From the IMG/VR virus record IMGVR_UViG_3300026484_000053, positions 1-64,000 of that record: a stretch of DNA of 64,000 bases. The stretch is one strand, 5' to 3'. Shown here piece by piece: positions 7,409-16,284 of this stretch (position 1 is its first letter; each line of letters starts with the position of its first letter). The notes under the pieces are model-generated. The model was given only the letters and a program-made list of their open reading frames with translations. It was not told the DNA's origin and did not search any database. The translations under genes were made by a program, and so were the position numbers. The DNA is from a virus.

Positions 7409-9130
7409 ATGCCAACAGAACAGCCTAACTTAATAGTTCAGAATATAGATCATTCTTATATAAGAGTATTAGTGCAAGATACTAAAATAAAAGAGAATGT
7501 AATAAACCTCTTATCGCCTTTCGAACCTGGGTACCAATTTACGCCTCTTTTTAAAGCAGGAATATGGGATGGTAGAAAAAGGCTTTATAAAATAGATAAA
7601 GATTCAAATATAGTAACTGCAAGAGGTTACGCCCAAGATATATTAAACTCAGTACAGAAAATGGGATTTGTTTCGCAATACCATGGCGGTGGATTTGTAG
7701 ATGAGATTACTAAAGAAGATTTTAACTTATTTGTTAAGTCGCTTAATCTACCATTTCCACCATATGATTACCAAGAGCAAGCTGTTTTTGAAATGATAAA
7801 CGAACGCAGACTAGTTCTTTCAGCAGCTACTGGAAGTGGTAAGTCGCTTATTTGTTATATGTTTCTAATGTATCAGCATAGCAAGCAAAGAAAGTCTTTA
7901 CTGGTAGTACCTAGTACTAACCTTGTAGACCAAATGTATGGCGACTTTGAATCATATGGTTTAAAAAATGCACCTGAATTAGTACAACAAATAGGCGGCC
8001 AACATACTAATAAAGAGTTAGGACAAAAACCCATAGTTATTTCTACGTGGCAATCTCTCATAAGGATGGACTCGAAAGACTTTGAAATGTTCGATAGTCT
8101 TATAATAGATGAATCGCATGGTGCAGGAGCAGAATGCTTACAAAGGATTATTGGATACGCTAAGAACTGCGAATGGAAGCATGGCATGTCTGGTACAGTT
8201 CCTTTAGATCCTTTGCAAAGATTTATGATTATAGGTGCATTAGGCCAAGTAAGAAAAGTTATAACACCAGGTGAATTAATAAGAAGAGGATTAGCTACTC
8301 CAGTTACGATTAATTGTATATACATGAACCATAATGCAGAAACTAATCCAGAAGTTAAACTTTTACAAAAAACAAAAGCTAATTATACAAGCGAAGAAAA
8401 GTTTTGTACTGAAAATGAATACAGAAATAAAAAAGTATCAGCTATTATATCTAAATTAGGAGCTAAGAAAAACGTACTTGCTTTATATACAAAGATTAAA
8501 CACGGCAATATGCTTTTGAAAAATTGCATAGAAGAAAGAACAGGTGTAAAAGACTTCGATATTATAAATGGCTTTACACCTAAGCCATTAGAAGAAGCGT
8601 ATATAAATTGGTTAGCTCATCCTGAAAGATTATTTTATCATAATGCACCAATTACAGAAGAAATCAGGTCTAAAATAGCAAAATTCTTACTTAAGAAAAA
8701 ATATAATGCGGCTTTTTTATATAACATTAAGTCCTTGGATGATATTAAAATATTCTTTGTTTCAGGTGCTGTTACTCCTTCACAGAGAGAGTACATTAGA
8801 AAAGTTCTTGATACTATCGATGGTGCAATAATTATCGGTTCTTGGGCAATTCTTAGTACAGGAGTAAACTTTAAAAAGCTTGATGCAATTATATTCGCTT
8901 CCAGTCTTAAAGCATATTCAAAAGTTATACAAGCTATAGGAAGAGTAATGCGGCTTTTTAAAGGTAAACATTCAGTAGCAATTTACGACCTTGTAGATGA
9001 CTTAAGAAAAGTAAAAAGAAATGGTATTCAAAAAGGACCTGACAATTACATGCTCAGGCATTTTAAAACGAGATTAACGTATTATATGGACGGAGAATTT
9101 CCTATAAATGAAAAAGAAATAAACTTATAA
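7409..9130 (+). CDS. uvsW: UvsW-like DNA helicase (SF2)
   Basis: I start at 7409 because AAAGGAG sits 5 nt upstream; an in-frame ATG at 7388 is possible. Clear T4 UvsW relatedness: N-terminal GIWDGRKRLY, Walker A ATGSGKS, DESH box in place of DEAD, SGTV motif III, and motif VI QAIGRVMRL. UvsW branch-migrates and unwinds R-loops and recombination intermediates, switching from origin- to recombination-dependent replication. At 573 aa it is longer than T4 UvsW (about 500); the extra residues lie between motif III and the C-terminal RecA domain (about residues 395-450). Confidence 0.93.
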   Translation: MPTEQPNLIVQNIDHSYIRVLVQDTKIKENVINLLSPFEPGYQFTPLFKAGIWDGRKRLYKIDKDSNIVTARGYAQDILNSVQKMGFVSQYHGGGFVDEITKEDFNLFVKSLNLPFPPYDYQEQAVFEMINERRLVLSAATGSGKSLICYMFLMYQHSKQRKSLLVVPSTNLVDQMYGDFESYGLKNAPELVQQIGGQHTNKELGQKPIVISTWQSLIRMDSKDFEMFDSLIIDESHGAGAECLQRIIGYAKNCEWKHGMSGTVPLDPLQRFMIIGALGQVRKVITPGELIRRGLATPVTINCIYMNHNAETNPEVKLLQKTKANYTSEEKFCTENEYRNKKVSAIISKLGAKKNVLALYTKIKHGNMLLKNCIEERTGVKDFDIINGFTPKPLEEAYINWLAHPERLFYHNAPITEEIRSKIAKFLLKKKYNAAFLYNIKSLDDIKIFFVSGAVTPSQREYIRKVLDTIDGAIIIGSWAILSTGVNFKKLDAIIFASSLKAYSKVIQAIGRVMRLFKGKHSVAIYDLVDDLRKVKRNGIQKGPDNYMLRHFKTRLTYYMDGEFPINEKEINL

Positions 9131-9142
9131 TGTTTGAAAATA

Positions 9143-9343
9143 ATGAATAAAGAAGTAAACACCCAAAATACGCAAAATACGCAAAATACACAAAAGAAAC
9201 AACTTAAGCAAGATATAATTAAATTAATATCTGAAACCACTATGATTAAATATCACTGTGCTTTATCTGGTAAATACGCAGAAGGATGGAATGCAGCGTT
9301 AACAGTAATAAGGCAAGAGCTACGCAAAATAATAAACAAATAA
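9143..9343 (+). CDS. Unknown 66-aa protein with NTQ micro-repeat
   Basis: ATG 9143 chosen over an in-frame TTG at 9134; neither has a strong RBS. A 9-bp tandem repeat (9158-9196) gives NTQ-NTQ-NTQ-NTQ at residues 6-17. The remainder looks like a small helical phage protein with a segment SGKYAEGWNAAL. Family not recognised. Confidence 0.6.
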   Translation: MNKEVNTQNTQNTQNTQKKQLKQDIIKLISETTMIKYHCALSGKYAEGWNAALTVIRQELRKIINK

Positions 9344-9352
9344 GGAGAAGCT

Positions 9353-9559
9353 ATGAGCACTACAAAACAACTTAAATTTAACGCTAAATACACGTTAAGA
9401 TATGTAAATGATATATACATTTTAACAAGACTTACAGGTGTATCTATACATATACACAACGATGATATAGATGATATTTTAGAGAAAGATATAGAAAATA
9501 TGAGCGACAAAGAATGGTCGGCGTATGCTTATGATTACAATCTTGAAAATAAGATATAG
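9353..9559 (+). CDS. Unknown 68-aa protein
   Basis: Good AAGGAG RBS. Beta-type N-terminal half and an acidic C-terminal half containing DDIDDILEKDIE. No family recognised; no membrane segment. Confidence 0.65.
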   Translation: MSTTKQLKFNAKYTLRYVNDIYILTRLTGVSIHIHNDDIDDILEKDIENMSDKEWSAYAYDYNLENKI

Positions 9560-9570
9560 CACGTATACAT

Positions 9571-9597
9571 AACAACGCTAACAACGCTAACAACGCT
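9571..9597. repeat. 9-bp tandem repeat, three copies
   Basis: AACAACGCT x3 between the 9559 stop and the next promoter. Confidence 0.9.
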
Positions 9598-9609
9598 AAA
9601 CAACACATT

Positions 9610-9629
9610 TAGTATAATTAATGTATAAT
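9610..9629 (+). promoter_or_regulatory. Promoter for the gp55 unit
   Basis: TAATGTATAAT with -10 at 9624-9629, 30 bp before the TTG start at 9659. Confidence 0.5.
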
Positions 9630-9658
9630 ATATCACAATTAAATATAAAGGCCATAAA

Positions 9659-9985
9659 TTGAAACAATATAGAATAACGCAATTAGAAACACCTAACAGA
9701 GATCTTCTTGGTACAAAATTACTTGTACCTAAATGCGACATCGGTGCAGTACAGAAAAACATGCTAGACGCTGGATATGGATATGAACTAAATCTTAGTA
9801 AATCATTCATGCCTCACAATTTTAGAAGAGGTACATCTAAAATAGCTGTATTCGCCGTTTACGTTGACTTTAGCGGTTACATTAAATACGAAAGACTTGA
9901 AAAAGATTTATCAAATGAAGACGAGTTCTATAGACAATACTTTAGATCTGACTTTGAAGAGATGGACCACACGGTGGTATTATAA
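9659..9985 (+). CDS. Unknown 108-aa protein (TTG start)
   Basis: TTG with AAAGG 9 nt upstream; no nearer ATG in frame until within the domain. Compact alpha/beta-looking protein; its TAA shares one base with the ATG of the gp55 gene, so the two are translationally coupled. Family not recognised. Coupling to gp55 suggests a transcription or replication role but nothing in the residues shows it. Confidence 0.65.
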   Translation: MKQYRITQLETPNRDLLGTKLLVPKCDIGAVQKNMLDAGYGYELNLSKSFMPHNFRRGTSKIAVFAVYVDFSGYIKYERLEKDLSNEDEFYRQYFRSDFEEMDHTVVL

Positions 9986-11211
9986 TGGCAGTAATACAAA
10001 AAGAATTATCTAAAAAGAAAAAGAAATCTATAAGGGAATTCGTATCAGAAGAAGACGTATCTTTTCAGTTAACTCTTATTAGGTCTTCTAATATGCTTCT
10101 TGATAGATTAACAATTCCTGAAGAAGAATTAAAGCAACAATTTGAGATGAAAAAGCAAAAAGCAATAAAATCTTGGATAAAGAAAAGGAAAGATTCTATC
10201 GAAGAAGAATCTAATAACGGTGTATATGCAGCAGATTTCAATATCGAATATATATCTAAAAAAGAATTCCCTTCAGAAGAATCAATACGTAAAGAATTTG
10301 AAGAAGAAAGATCTCTTTACGTAAAATATTTACAGAATTTAGAATCAGACCCAGAAGAAGAATTCACTGACAAACATAAATCAGACCTTGAATACGTTAA
10401 CAAGTTAGTTCTTACAAGTAACGTATCAAAAGAAAGATTTGGTAATATACTTATTCTTATGACTCAGAACCTTACAAGAATGCCATCATTTGCTGGTTAT
10501 TCGAATAACTGGAAAGTTGACTTTATAAGCCAAGCTATAGAAAAGACTTTATTATATCTTAATAACTTTGACGCTAAAATACTTTCTAAAAGAACAGCTC
10601 AAAAGTCAAAAGCATTTGCTTACGTTACTCAAATATGCTTTAATGCTTTTATAGACATTATTAACAAACGTAAAAAAGAAGAGAATATGTTAAGAAATTG
10701 TGTATCTTACGAAAGTGCTCAATGGGATAATGTTAGAAATGTGCACGCAAAAGAAAAGAAATCAAAAGAATACATTGAAGTACAATCATTAGATATACAA
10801 TTAGAAGATGAAGAGTTACAACAGGTTATCGACGATGCTATAGAGATGTTTGTAACTAATAACCATATTATAGAAACAAACGTCGTTAAGCAGGGAGAAG
10901 TAGATTCGTATACGCCTGAAGACCTTAAAGACATTGAATGTTATAATTACGTTCAAGATCTAATAAAAGAAATTAAAATATCGCAAGAAAATCTTTTAAG
11001 TAAAAAACCTTTTGAAGTAATTACTATTATTAATAACAAAAGAAGAATATTCGATTACCCTCTTAAGGTTGATTTTAAAGGCTATACTATAAGAATTGAA
11101 AGACCAGTTCCAGAAGTTATAGATATAGAAGACATAGAACAGTTATCAGAAATTCAAAATATTAAGAAGCACTTTAAATTAGATGAAGTAGACTTTAACG
11201 AATGGGAATAA
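9985..11211 (+). CDS. 55: gp55-like late sigma factor
   Basis: Residues 160-235 match the conserved core of T4 gp55: a segment ending PSFAGYSNNWKVDFI, LNNFDAK, and AYVTQICFNAFIDII followed by a Lys-rich helix. T4 gp55 is a sigma2-like factor that directs host RNA polymerase to TATAAATA late promoters when bound to the sliding clamp. Here the protein is 408 aa against about 185, with a charged N-terminal extension of about 150 aa and a C-terminal extension. The last residues, VDFNEWE, are a hydrophobic-acidic tail that fits a clamp-binding epitope. Exact TATAAATA boxes occur in this window. Confidence 0.85.
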   Translation: MAVIQKELSKKKKKSIREFVSEEDVSFQLTLIRSSNMLLDRLTIPEEELKQQFEMKKQKAIKSWIKKRKDSIEEESNNGVYAADFNIEYISKKEFPSEESIRKEFEEERSLYVKYLQNLESDPEEEFTDKHKSDLEYVNKLVLTSNVSKERFGNILILMTQNLTRMPSFAGYSNNWKVDFISQAIEKTLLYLNNFDAKILSKRTAQKSKAFAYVTQICFNAFIDIINKRKKEENMLRNCVSYESAQWDNVRNVHAKEKKSKEYIEVQSLDIQLEDEELQQVIDDAIEMFVTNNHIIETNVVKQGEVDSYTPEDLKDIECYNYVQDLIKEIKISQENLLSKKPFEVITIINNKRRIFDYPLKVDFKGYTIRIERPVPEVIDIEDIEQLSEIQNIKKHFKLDEVDFNEWE

Positions 11212-11212
11212 A

Positions 11213-12313
11213 ATGAGAGAATTAGGTAGAACAATTATAGTAGGCGACACGCACTTTGGTATAAAAAGATTTTCTATAAACGTTCTTGAAGAGCAATTAA
11301 AGTTATGGGAAGTTCAAATATTTCCATACATGCTTGAAAATGGTATTACTGAAATATTCCAATTAGGAGATCTTTTCGATAACAGAACAATGGCTAATAT
11401 CAAATTTTTAGATACTTTACAGAAAAAATTCTTTGACGTTATTAAAGAAAATGGATTTACATTACACTCTCTTTTAGGTAATCATGATATATTTGAACGT
11501 GACTCTAGAGAAATATCTATAGTACAAACATTTCAAAAACTATATCCTTTGAACTTTATTTCTTATAAGAATAAAGAGCATATAATGTTAGCAGGTTGTC
11601 CTACATTAGTACAACCATGGATATGTTCTGACGAAGAATTAGATCATAATGACCTTATCGGTCAGACGCACGTTCTTGGGCATTTCGAAATAAGAGATTT
11701 TAGTGTTGTAAAAGGTCACGTAGATAAAGATTCTAAGCTAAGTAAAGAATCTTTTAAAGGTCTTGAAGTTTATTCAGGCCATTATCATTTAAGAAACGTA
11801 GAGCACCATGTTAAATATCTTGGTACTCCAACATACCTTAACTGGAACGATTTTTCTGAAATAAAAGGATTCTACGATTTTGATGGTGAACTAACTTTTA
11901 TACAGAATATCAGCACTAAAAAGTATGTTAAAGTAATATACAACGACACTGATGACGACAAAGAAATAGAAGTGCAAGGATTGTTCAATAAACATAAAAT
12001 ATTTAACCACCAAGAATTCAAAGATATAATTCCTTATTTAGAACAACATGAAGTAAAATTTATAATTTCAAAGTCTAAAACTAAAGCATTTGACGATGTT
12101 ATACAAGATTTAAAAGAGCAGAATGTTCAACCAAGCGTTATTAATCAGCAAGAGGTTAATATAATACTGCATATAGATGAAGATATGAACGAGAATCTTA
12201 AAGGTTCAGAAGAGTTAATAATAGACTCATTAAAAAGCCACAATCCACTATTAGTTAAAGAAGCTATGTCTATACTAACAGAAATTAGAACAGAGTCAAA
12301 AGGAGACGAATAA
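11213..12313 (+). CDS. 47: gp47 recombination nuclease subunit (SbcD/Mre11 family)
   Basis: Calcineurin-type phosphoesterase motifs in order: VGDTHFG, LGDLFDN, LLGNHDI, SGHYHLR. 366 aa, close to T4 gp47 (339). With gp46 it resects DNA ends for recombination-dependent replication. One base separates it from the gp55 stop, and the gp46 TTG follows its stop directly, so 55-47-46 form one translationally coupled set. Confidence 0.93.
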   Translation: MRELGRTIIVGDTHFGIKRFSINVLEEQLKLWEVQIFPYMLENGITEIFQLGDLFDNRTMANIKFLDTLQKKFFDVIKENGFTLHSLLGNHDIFERDSREISIVQTFQKLYPLNFISYKNKEHIMLAGCPTLVQPWICSDEELDHNDLIGQTHVLGHFEIRDFSVVKGHVDKDSKLSKESFKGLEVYSGHYHLRNVEHHVKYLGTPTYLNWNDFSEIKGFYDFDGELTFIQNISTKKYVKVIYNDTDDDKEIEVQGLFNKHKIFNHQEFKDIIPYLEQHEVKFIISKSKTKAFDDVIQDLKEQNVQPSVINQQEVNIILHIDEDMNENLKGSEELIIDSLKSHNPLLVKEAMSILTEIRTESKGDE

Positions 12314-14065
12314 TTGAATATTGTATTTAAAAAATTAAAATTTAAAAATATACTTTCGTACGGTGAAGAGATGCAAGAAGTAGACTTTGAGAATGGATTA
12401 GACCTTCTCGCTGGTAAAAATGGAAATGGAAAATCGGCCATCTCAGATTCTCTGTTCTACGTACTATTTGGTAAAGCTTTTAGAAAGATAAAAACAGCCA
12501 GACTTATAAACAGTACTTCTAAAGGCCAATTATTAACTGAACTTGATTTTTCTGTAGACGATAAAGCGTACAGAATTAAAAGAGCTATGCGCCCTTATAG
12601 ATTTGAAATTTACAAGACAAACAAAGACGGTACTGAAGAAATAATAGCACAACAAGCTGCTACTAAAGATTACCAAAGAATGCTTGAAGAAGAGATTATA
12701 AAAATAAATGAGACAGTATTTAGGCAGCTTATTATTCTTGGTGCGAATATACCCCAATCTAAACCATTTATGGAACTTAATAAAAGAGAAAAGGAGCACT
12801 TATTCCAACTTCTTACAGATACATCTGTATTTGGTAAATTTAACGAAATACTTTCTATTAGACGTAACGCACTTAAAAACACTTTAAAAGACCAAGAATG
12901 GAGACTAGAACAGATAAAAGCATCACTAGAATCTGAACAAAGAACTATTAGCTCATTAGAAGAGCAGAATGAGCTAATAGAACAACATAAGCAGTCAAGT
13001 ATAGACCAATTAGAACTTAAAAAACTAAGAACAGAAGCTGGTATAGTTAAGTTAAAAGAAGGTCTTAGTAAGTTAATTGCTATAAAAGAAGATTATGATA
13101 GCGCAGAACAAAGTAGAATAGCACTACAGAATGATTTAAGCATTAATAAAGCCGCTCTTGTAAATCTTAAATCAGATTTACACAAAATACAAATTAAAGA
13201 AACGAACGTAATTAAGTGTCTTAAGTGCAACGAAATTAATTACGTTAAAGATAATGGTGCAGACGTATCTAAAAAAGAGCATATTATTAAAGACATCGAA
13301 GATTTAAATGCTTTAATCTCAAATAAAAATATAGACTTAAATAATTTTATAGAAGAATCTAGGCTGTTAAAAGATAAGCTTTTAAGTGGTAAAAGAGTTA
13401 AGGATAATTTAACTCAATTTAACAATGATTTGCTGCATTACTCTTCAGAGATTGAGAATCTTAAAAATTCAAGACCTATTGTAATACGATACGATTTGTT
13501 AGAAGAAAAAAAATTAGAATACGTTGAGTTATCTAACAACGTTAAAATAAACTCTTCTAAAATGATGGATTACGAAGAGATCAAAGCTGTAGTAGATGAT
13601 GGCGGACTTAAGTCAGTAGTTATTAAACAGCAAGTACCGCTTTTAAATAAAAAGATAAACGAGTTCCTGGAACTATTTAGTTTGCAAGAATATTCATTTG
13701 TAGTAGACGAGAACTTTAATGAGAAGATTATCTCTAAAGACGCTTCAGATGGAGAATTTAATGAATTAAGTAACGGACAAAAGGCAAGAATATCTTTTAG
13801 TATAATGTTTGCTTTTCTTAAATTAATAGAAGAAAGAAACGGTGTTAACATAAACGTTATGATTTTAGATGAGGTTCTTGATAGTTCAGTAGATTCAAAT
13901 GGAAGAGAAGAGCTATTAGATATACTTAGCAATCAATTCAGAGACAAGAAAAACGTTATAATTATATCACATAACGACGAGATAAAAGAAAAATTAGAAG
14001 TATTTAATAGAGTATTTAATATACATAAAGAAGACTACTCAAGTATAGAATGTACAATACTTTAG
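12314..14065 (+). CDS. 46: gp46 recombination nuclease ATPase (SbcC/Rad50 family)
   Basis: TTG start directly after the gp47 stop with AAAGGAG 8 nt upstream. Walker A AGKNGNGKSAI (about residues 34-44), coiled-coil arms, a CLKCNEI zinc hook near residue 300, ABC signature LSNGQKARISF and Walker B MILDEVLDSS near the C-terminus. 583 aa, near T4 gp46 (560). It partners with gp47 in end resection. Confidence 0.93.
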   Translation: MNIVFKKLKFKNILSYGEEMQEVDFENGLDLLAGKNGNGKSAISDSLFYVLFGKAFRKIKTARLINSTSKGQLLTELDFSVDDKAYRIKRAMRPYRFEIYKTNKDGTEEIIAQQAATKDYQRMLEEEIIKINETVFRQLIILGANIPQSKPFMELNKREKEHLFQLLTDTSVFGKFNEILSIRRNALKNTLKDQEWRLEQIKASLESEQRTISSLEEQNELIEQHKQSSIDQLELKKLRTEAGIVKLKEGLSKLIAIKEDYDSAEQSRIALQNDLSINKAALVNLKSDLHKIQIKETNVIKCLKCNEINYVKDNGADVSKKEHIIKDIEDLNALISNKNIDLNNFIEESRLLKDKLLSGKRVKDNLTQFNNDLLHYSSEIENLKNSRPIVIRYDLLEEKKLEYVELSNNVKINSSKMMDYEEIKAVVDDGGLKSVVIKQQVPLLNKKINEFLELFSLQEYSFVVDENFNEKIISKDASDGEFNELSNGQKARISFSIMFAFLKLIEERNGVNINVMILDEVLDSSVDSNGREELLDILSNQFRDKKNVIIISHNDEIKEKLEVFNRVFNIHKEDYSSIECTIL

Positions 14066-14070
14066 TTAGC

Positions 14071-14082
14071 ACTTGATATAAT
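14071..14082 (+). promoter_or_regulatory. Possible promoter for dNMP kinase-gp42
   Basis: TTGATATAAT with -10 at 14077-14082, just behind the gp46 stop. Confidence 0.45.
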
Positions 14083-14100
14083 ATACTTTAAATACAACTT

Positions 14101-14124
14101 AAACGCTTAAACGCTTAAACACTT
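14101..14124. repeat. 8-bp tandem repeat, three copies
   Basis: AAACGCTT, AAACGCTT, AAACACTT in the leader of the dNMP kinase gene. The same units recur at 51280-51311. Confidence 0.9.
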
Positions 14125-14137
14125 AAAGAGGAAAAAT

Positions 14138-14668
14138 ATGAAAATAATAATAGAGGGTATAGACAATGTTGGAAAAGACACGCAAATAAGAAACATTATC
14201 AAACATTTTGAAGTACCATTCCAGGTACTTCATTATTACGGATGCCCAATTAAAAACGCTGGCATGAACATAAAATTTACTAAAAAATTGTATCAAGACA
14301 TGTTCTGGAATATAAAAGAAAACGACTATGTTATCTGTAACAGAAGCCATCTTGGCGAGACAGTATATGCACCAATATATCGTTCTTTAGGAGCTGACTG
14401 GATTTTTAATCTAGAGAAAGAATATACAGACGCTTATGACGACTTAATTCTGATAACTATTATCGATAAAGCTAAGAACGTTATTAAAAGAGACGATGGT
14501 TTATCTCTTAGTACAGATAAAAAGCAAAAGAAATTAGAGATTAGTATGTTTAAACAAGCTCATGAAAAATCAAGCATTCAGAACAAGCTTCTAATAAACA
14601 TAAACGGAAAAGACGAGCAAGAAGTTAAAAAAGAAATTATAAACTTCATAGAAACGATAAAAGGATAA
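14138..14668 (+). CDS. Deoxynucleoside monophosphate kinase, thymidylate-kinase fold (functional analogue of T4 gp1)
   Basis: P-loop IEGIDNVGKDTQI at residues 4-16, the DR-like motif NRSHLGETVY at about residue 67, and a lid region with RDDGLSLS. 176 aa, of thymidylate kinase type rather than the longer T4 gp1. Located directly before the hydroxymethylase gene, so the likely substrate is hydroxymethyl-dCMP (and dTMP), converting it to the diphosphate. Substrate is inferred from context. Confidence 0.75.
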   Translation: MKIIIEGIDNVGKDTQIRNIIKHFEVPFQVLHYYGCPIKNAGMNIKFTKKLYQDMFWNIKENDYVICNRSHLGETVYAPIYRSLGADWIFNLEKEYTDAYDDLILITIIDKAKNVIKRDDGLSLSTDKKQKKLEISMFKQAHEKSSIQNKLLININGKDEQEVKKEIINFIETIKG

Positions 14669-14670
14669 AC

Positions 14671-15357
14671 ATGCCACAACAAACGCAACAAACGCACCAC
14701 ACGCAACGCATGCAAACATTAAAAGATATTAGACAAGAACTAAAAAGTAAGTACAGTAATAACGACTTCGTTATTGACAAAACAGGTGCTAAAATGGTTG
14801 AAATTATAGGAGCTACATTTATAGCTGATGAAGAAAGCATACTTAGAGATACGTCTCACGAGTACGTACAACGTGAGTTAGAATGGTATAAGTCGCAATC
14901 TTTATACGTAGAAGACATACCAGGAACGACACCTGCTATATGGAATCAAGTTTCTAATACAGACGGCATGATAAACTCAAATTACGGTTGGTGTATCTTT
15001 AGTAATGAAAACGGTAACCAGTATAAAAATGTTAAGAGAGAATTAGAAAGATCTCCGTTGTCTAGACGAGCATCTATGATATATACAAGACCTTCAATGC
15101 ACAAGGATTTTAATAAAGATGGAATGTCTGACTTTATGTGCACGTATGGTAACTCTTTCTTCATTAGAGACAATAAGTTACACAGTCATTACATAATGAG
15201 ATCTAATGACGCTGTATTTGGATATAATAACGACTACGCTTGGGCATTATACGTACAAGACAAACTAGCAAAAGACTTAGATGTACAAGTTGGCGACATT
15301 ATATGGACAGCTAGTAATTTACACGTTTATGAACGTCACTTTGAATATTTAAAATAG
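14671..15357 (+). CDS. 42: dCMP hydroxymethylase (T4 gp42 homologue)
   Basis: 228 aa with strong, near-colinear identity to T4 gp42: DKTGAKMVEIIGATF, YVQRELEWYKSQSL, INSNYGW, SMIYTRPS, NKDGMSDFMCT, MRSNDAVFGYNNDYAW, HVYERHF. Cys157 and Asp188 correspond to T4 Cys148 (nucleophile) and Asp179 (which selects dCMP over dUMP), both at the same offset of nine. The enzyme makes 5-hydroxymethyl-dCMP, so phage DNA should contain hmC. A 9-bp repeat makes the N-terminal PQQTQQTHHTQ. The separate ThyX at 61747 covers dTMP synthesis. Confidence 0.95.
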   Translation: MPQQTQQTHHTQRMQTLKDIRQELKSKYSNNDFVIDKTGAKMVEIIGATFIADEESILRDTSHEYVQRELEWYKSQSLYVEDIPGTTPAIWNQVSNTDGMINSNYGWCIFSNENGNQYKNVKRELERSPLSRRASMIYTRPSMHKDFNKDGMSDFMCTYGNSFFIRDNKLHSHYIMRSNDAVFGYNNDYAWALYVQDKLAKDLDVQVGDIIWTASNLHVYERHFEYLK

Positions 15358-15404
15358 ACATACCAACGTAGCGCTATTGCGCTATAGAGGAATAAAGGAA
15401 TAAA

Positions 15405-15683
15405 ATGATAGATGAAAAAATAATAGAAGCGCATAACAGAAAAGATACTGCGCAATTTCTTGAAGATCTTTATAAGTTTAAAGAAGAAGTAGCACATGAT
15501 TTATCTCTTATGGATTCTATAATAGAATACTGTAATAGATTTGACATGGATATTACGAAGGTAGGTGAAATGCTCGCTGACCATAAAGAGTTTAAAGAGA
15601 TATTCGAGAAAAGTATTACAAAAACAAAGTATTACCAAGGCGGCGAAATAGAAATAGAAATGGATGAAGAAGAGTGGTTATAA
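15405..15683 (+). CDS. 33: gp33-like late transcription coactivator (probable)
   Basis: 92 aa. The helical pattern SLMDSIIEYCNRFDMDITKVGEML resembles the conserved part of T4-superfamily gp33 (aliphatic helix, YC, then acidic turn and helix). It ends in EIEMDEEEWL, an acidic-hydrophobic tail like the clamp-binding C-terminus of T4 gp33 (LDFLL). gp33 bridges RNA polymerase and the sliding clamp to activate late promoters with gp55. The match is by pattern, not long identity. Confidence 0.6.
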   Translation: MIDEKIIEAHNRKDTAQFLEDLYKFKEEVAHDLSLMDSIIEYCNRFDMDITKVGEMLADHKEFKEIFEKSITKTKYYQGGEIEIEMDEEEWL

Positions 15684-16256
15684 ATGGATTACGACGTTCT
15701 TTATAATATTCATGCAGGAATATGGACTTCGTTTAACAATAAACAAAAACAAAAGCTGTTTAGTGTTAAACATGGTAATAAAAAGAAAGAAGAATTTAGA
15801 GTCTTCTTCTCTCCTAAATTTGAAACATTTACAAGAGAGAATTTCGTAACCACTTGCCTTTACATACAATTCATTAAAAAACCTAGCTCTTTAATGAGTT
15901 CGGCAATACTGCTAAAAGATATGTTAGACAATAATGGAAGAATAATAAAAGAGATATTAGACTGGAAAACAGAAATAATACACTACGCTAAGTTTATAAA
16001 AGAAGATATAGAATTTATACGTGCTACAGGTGATACATCTGTGCAAAATATTTTGCAGCTGTATTATACAGGTAAAATAAGATTTTATACTTTTTATTTT
16101 TATCTTGAGGTTAAAAAAGTAGATATGGAAAAAATGTCACAATCGAGAGTTACTGGATATCTTATTAAAGATATTGAAAAACTCATGGTGTATGTCACGT
16201 TTAAAGAAGAATCTAAAAAGAAAATAAAAGATCTTATAGACGAGTATGTAATATAA
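15684..16256 (+). CDS. Unknown 190-aa protein between gp33-like and gp44
   Basis: ATG immediately after the gp33-like stop. Tyr/Phe/Lys-rich, mostly helical, no membrane segment. In T4-like genomes this neighbourhood holds clamp, clamp-loader or accessory genes, but I cannot match it to gp45, gp62 or gp59. Gene placement suggests a replication or transcription accessory role. Confidence 0.65.
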   Translation: MDYDVLYNIHAGIWTSFNNKQKQKLFSVKHGNKKKEEFRVFFSPKFETFTRENFVTTCLYIQFIKKPSSLMSSAILLKDMLDNNGRIIKEILDWKTEIIHYAKFIKEDIEFIRATGDTSVQNILQLYYTGKIRFYTFYFYLEVKKVDMEKMSQSRVTGYLIKDIEKLMVYVTFKEESKKKIKDLIDEYVI

Positions 16257-16258
16257 TA
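16240..16258 (+). promoter_or_regulatory. Possible promoter for gp44
   Basis: GTAATATAAT with -10 at 16253-16258 over the preceding stop codon. Confidence 0.4.
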
Positions 16259-16284
16259 TACTATAAACAATTTAAAGGAAACAA

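Noticed and set aside
7873-8325. 150-aa minus-strand ORF inside uvsW
   Set aside because: Antisense shadow of conserved helicase motifs; no start signals.
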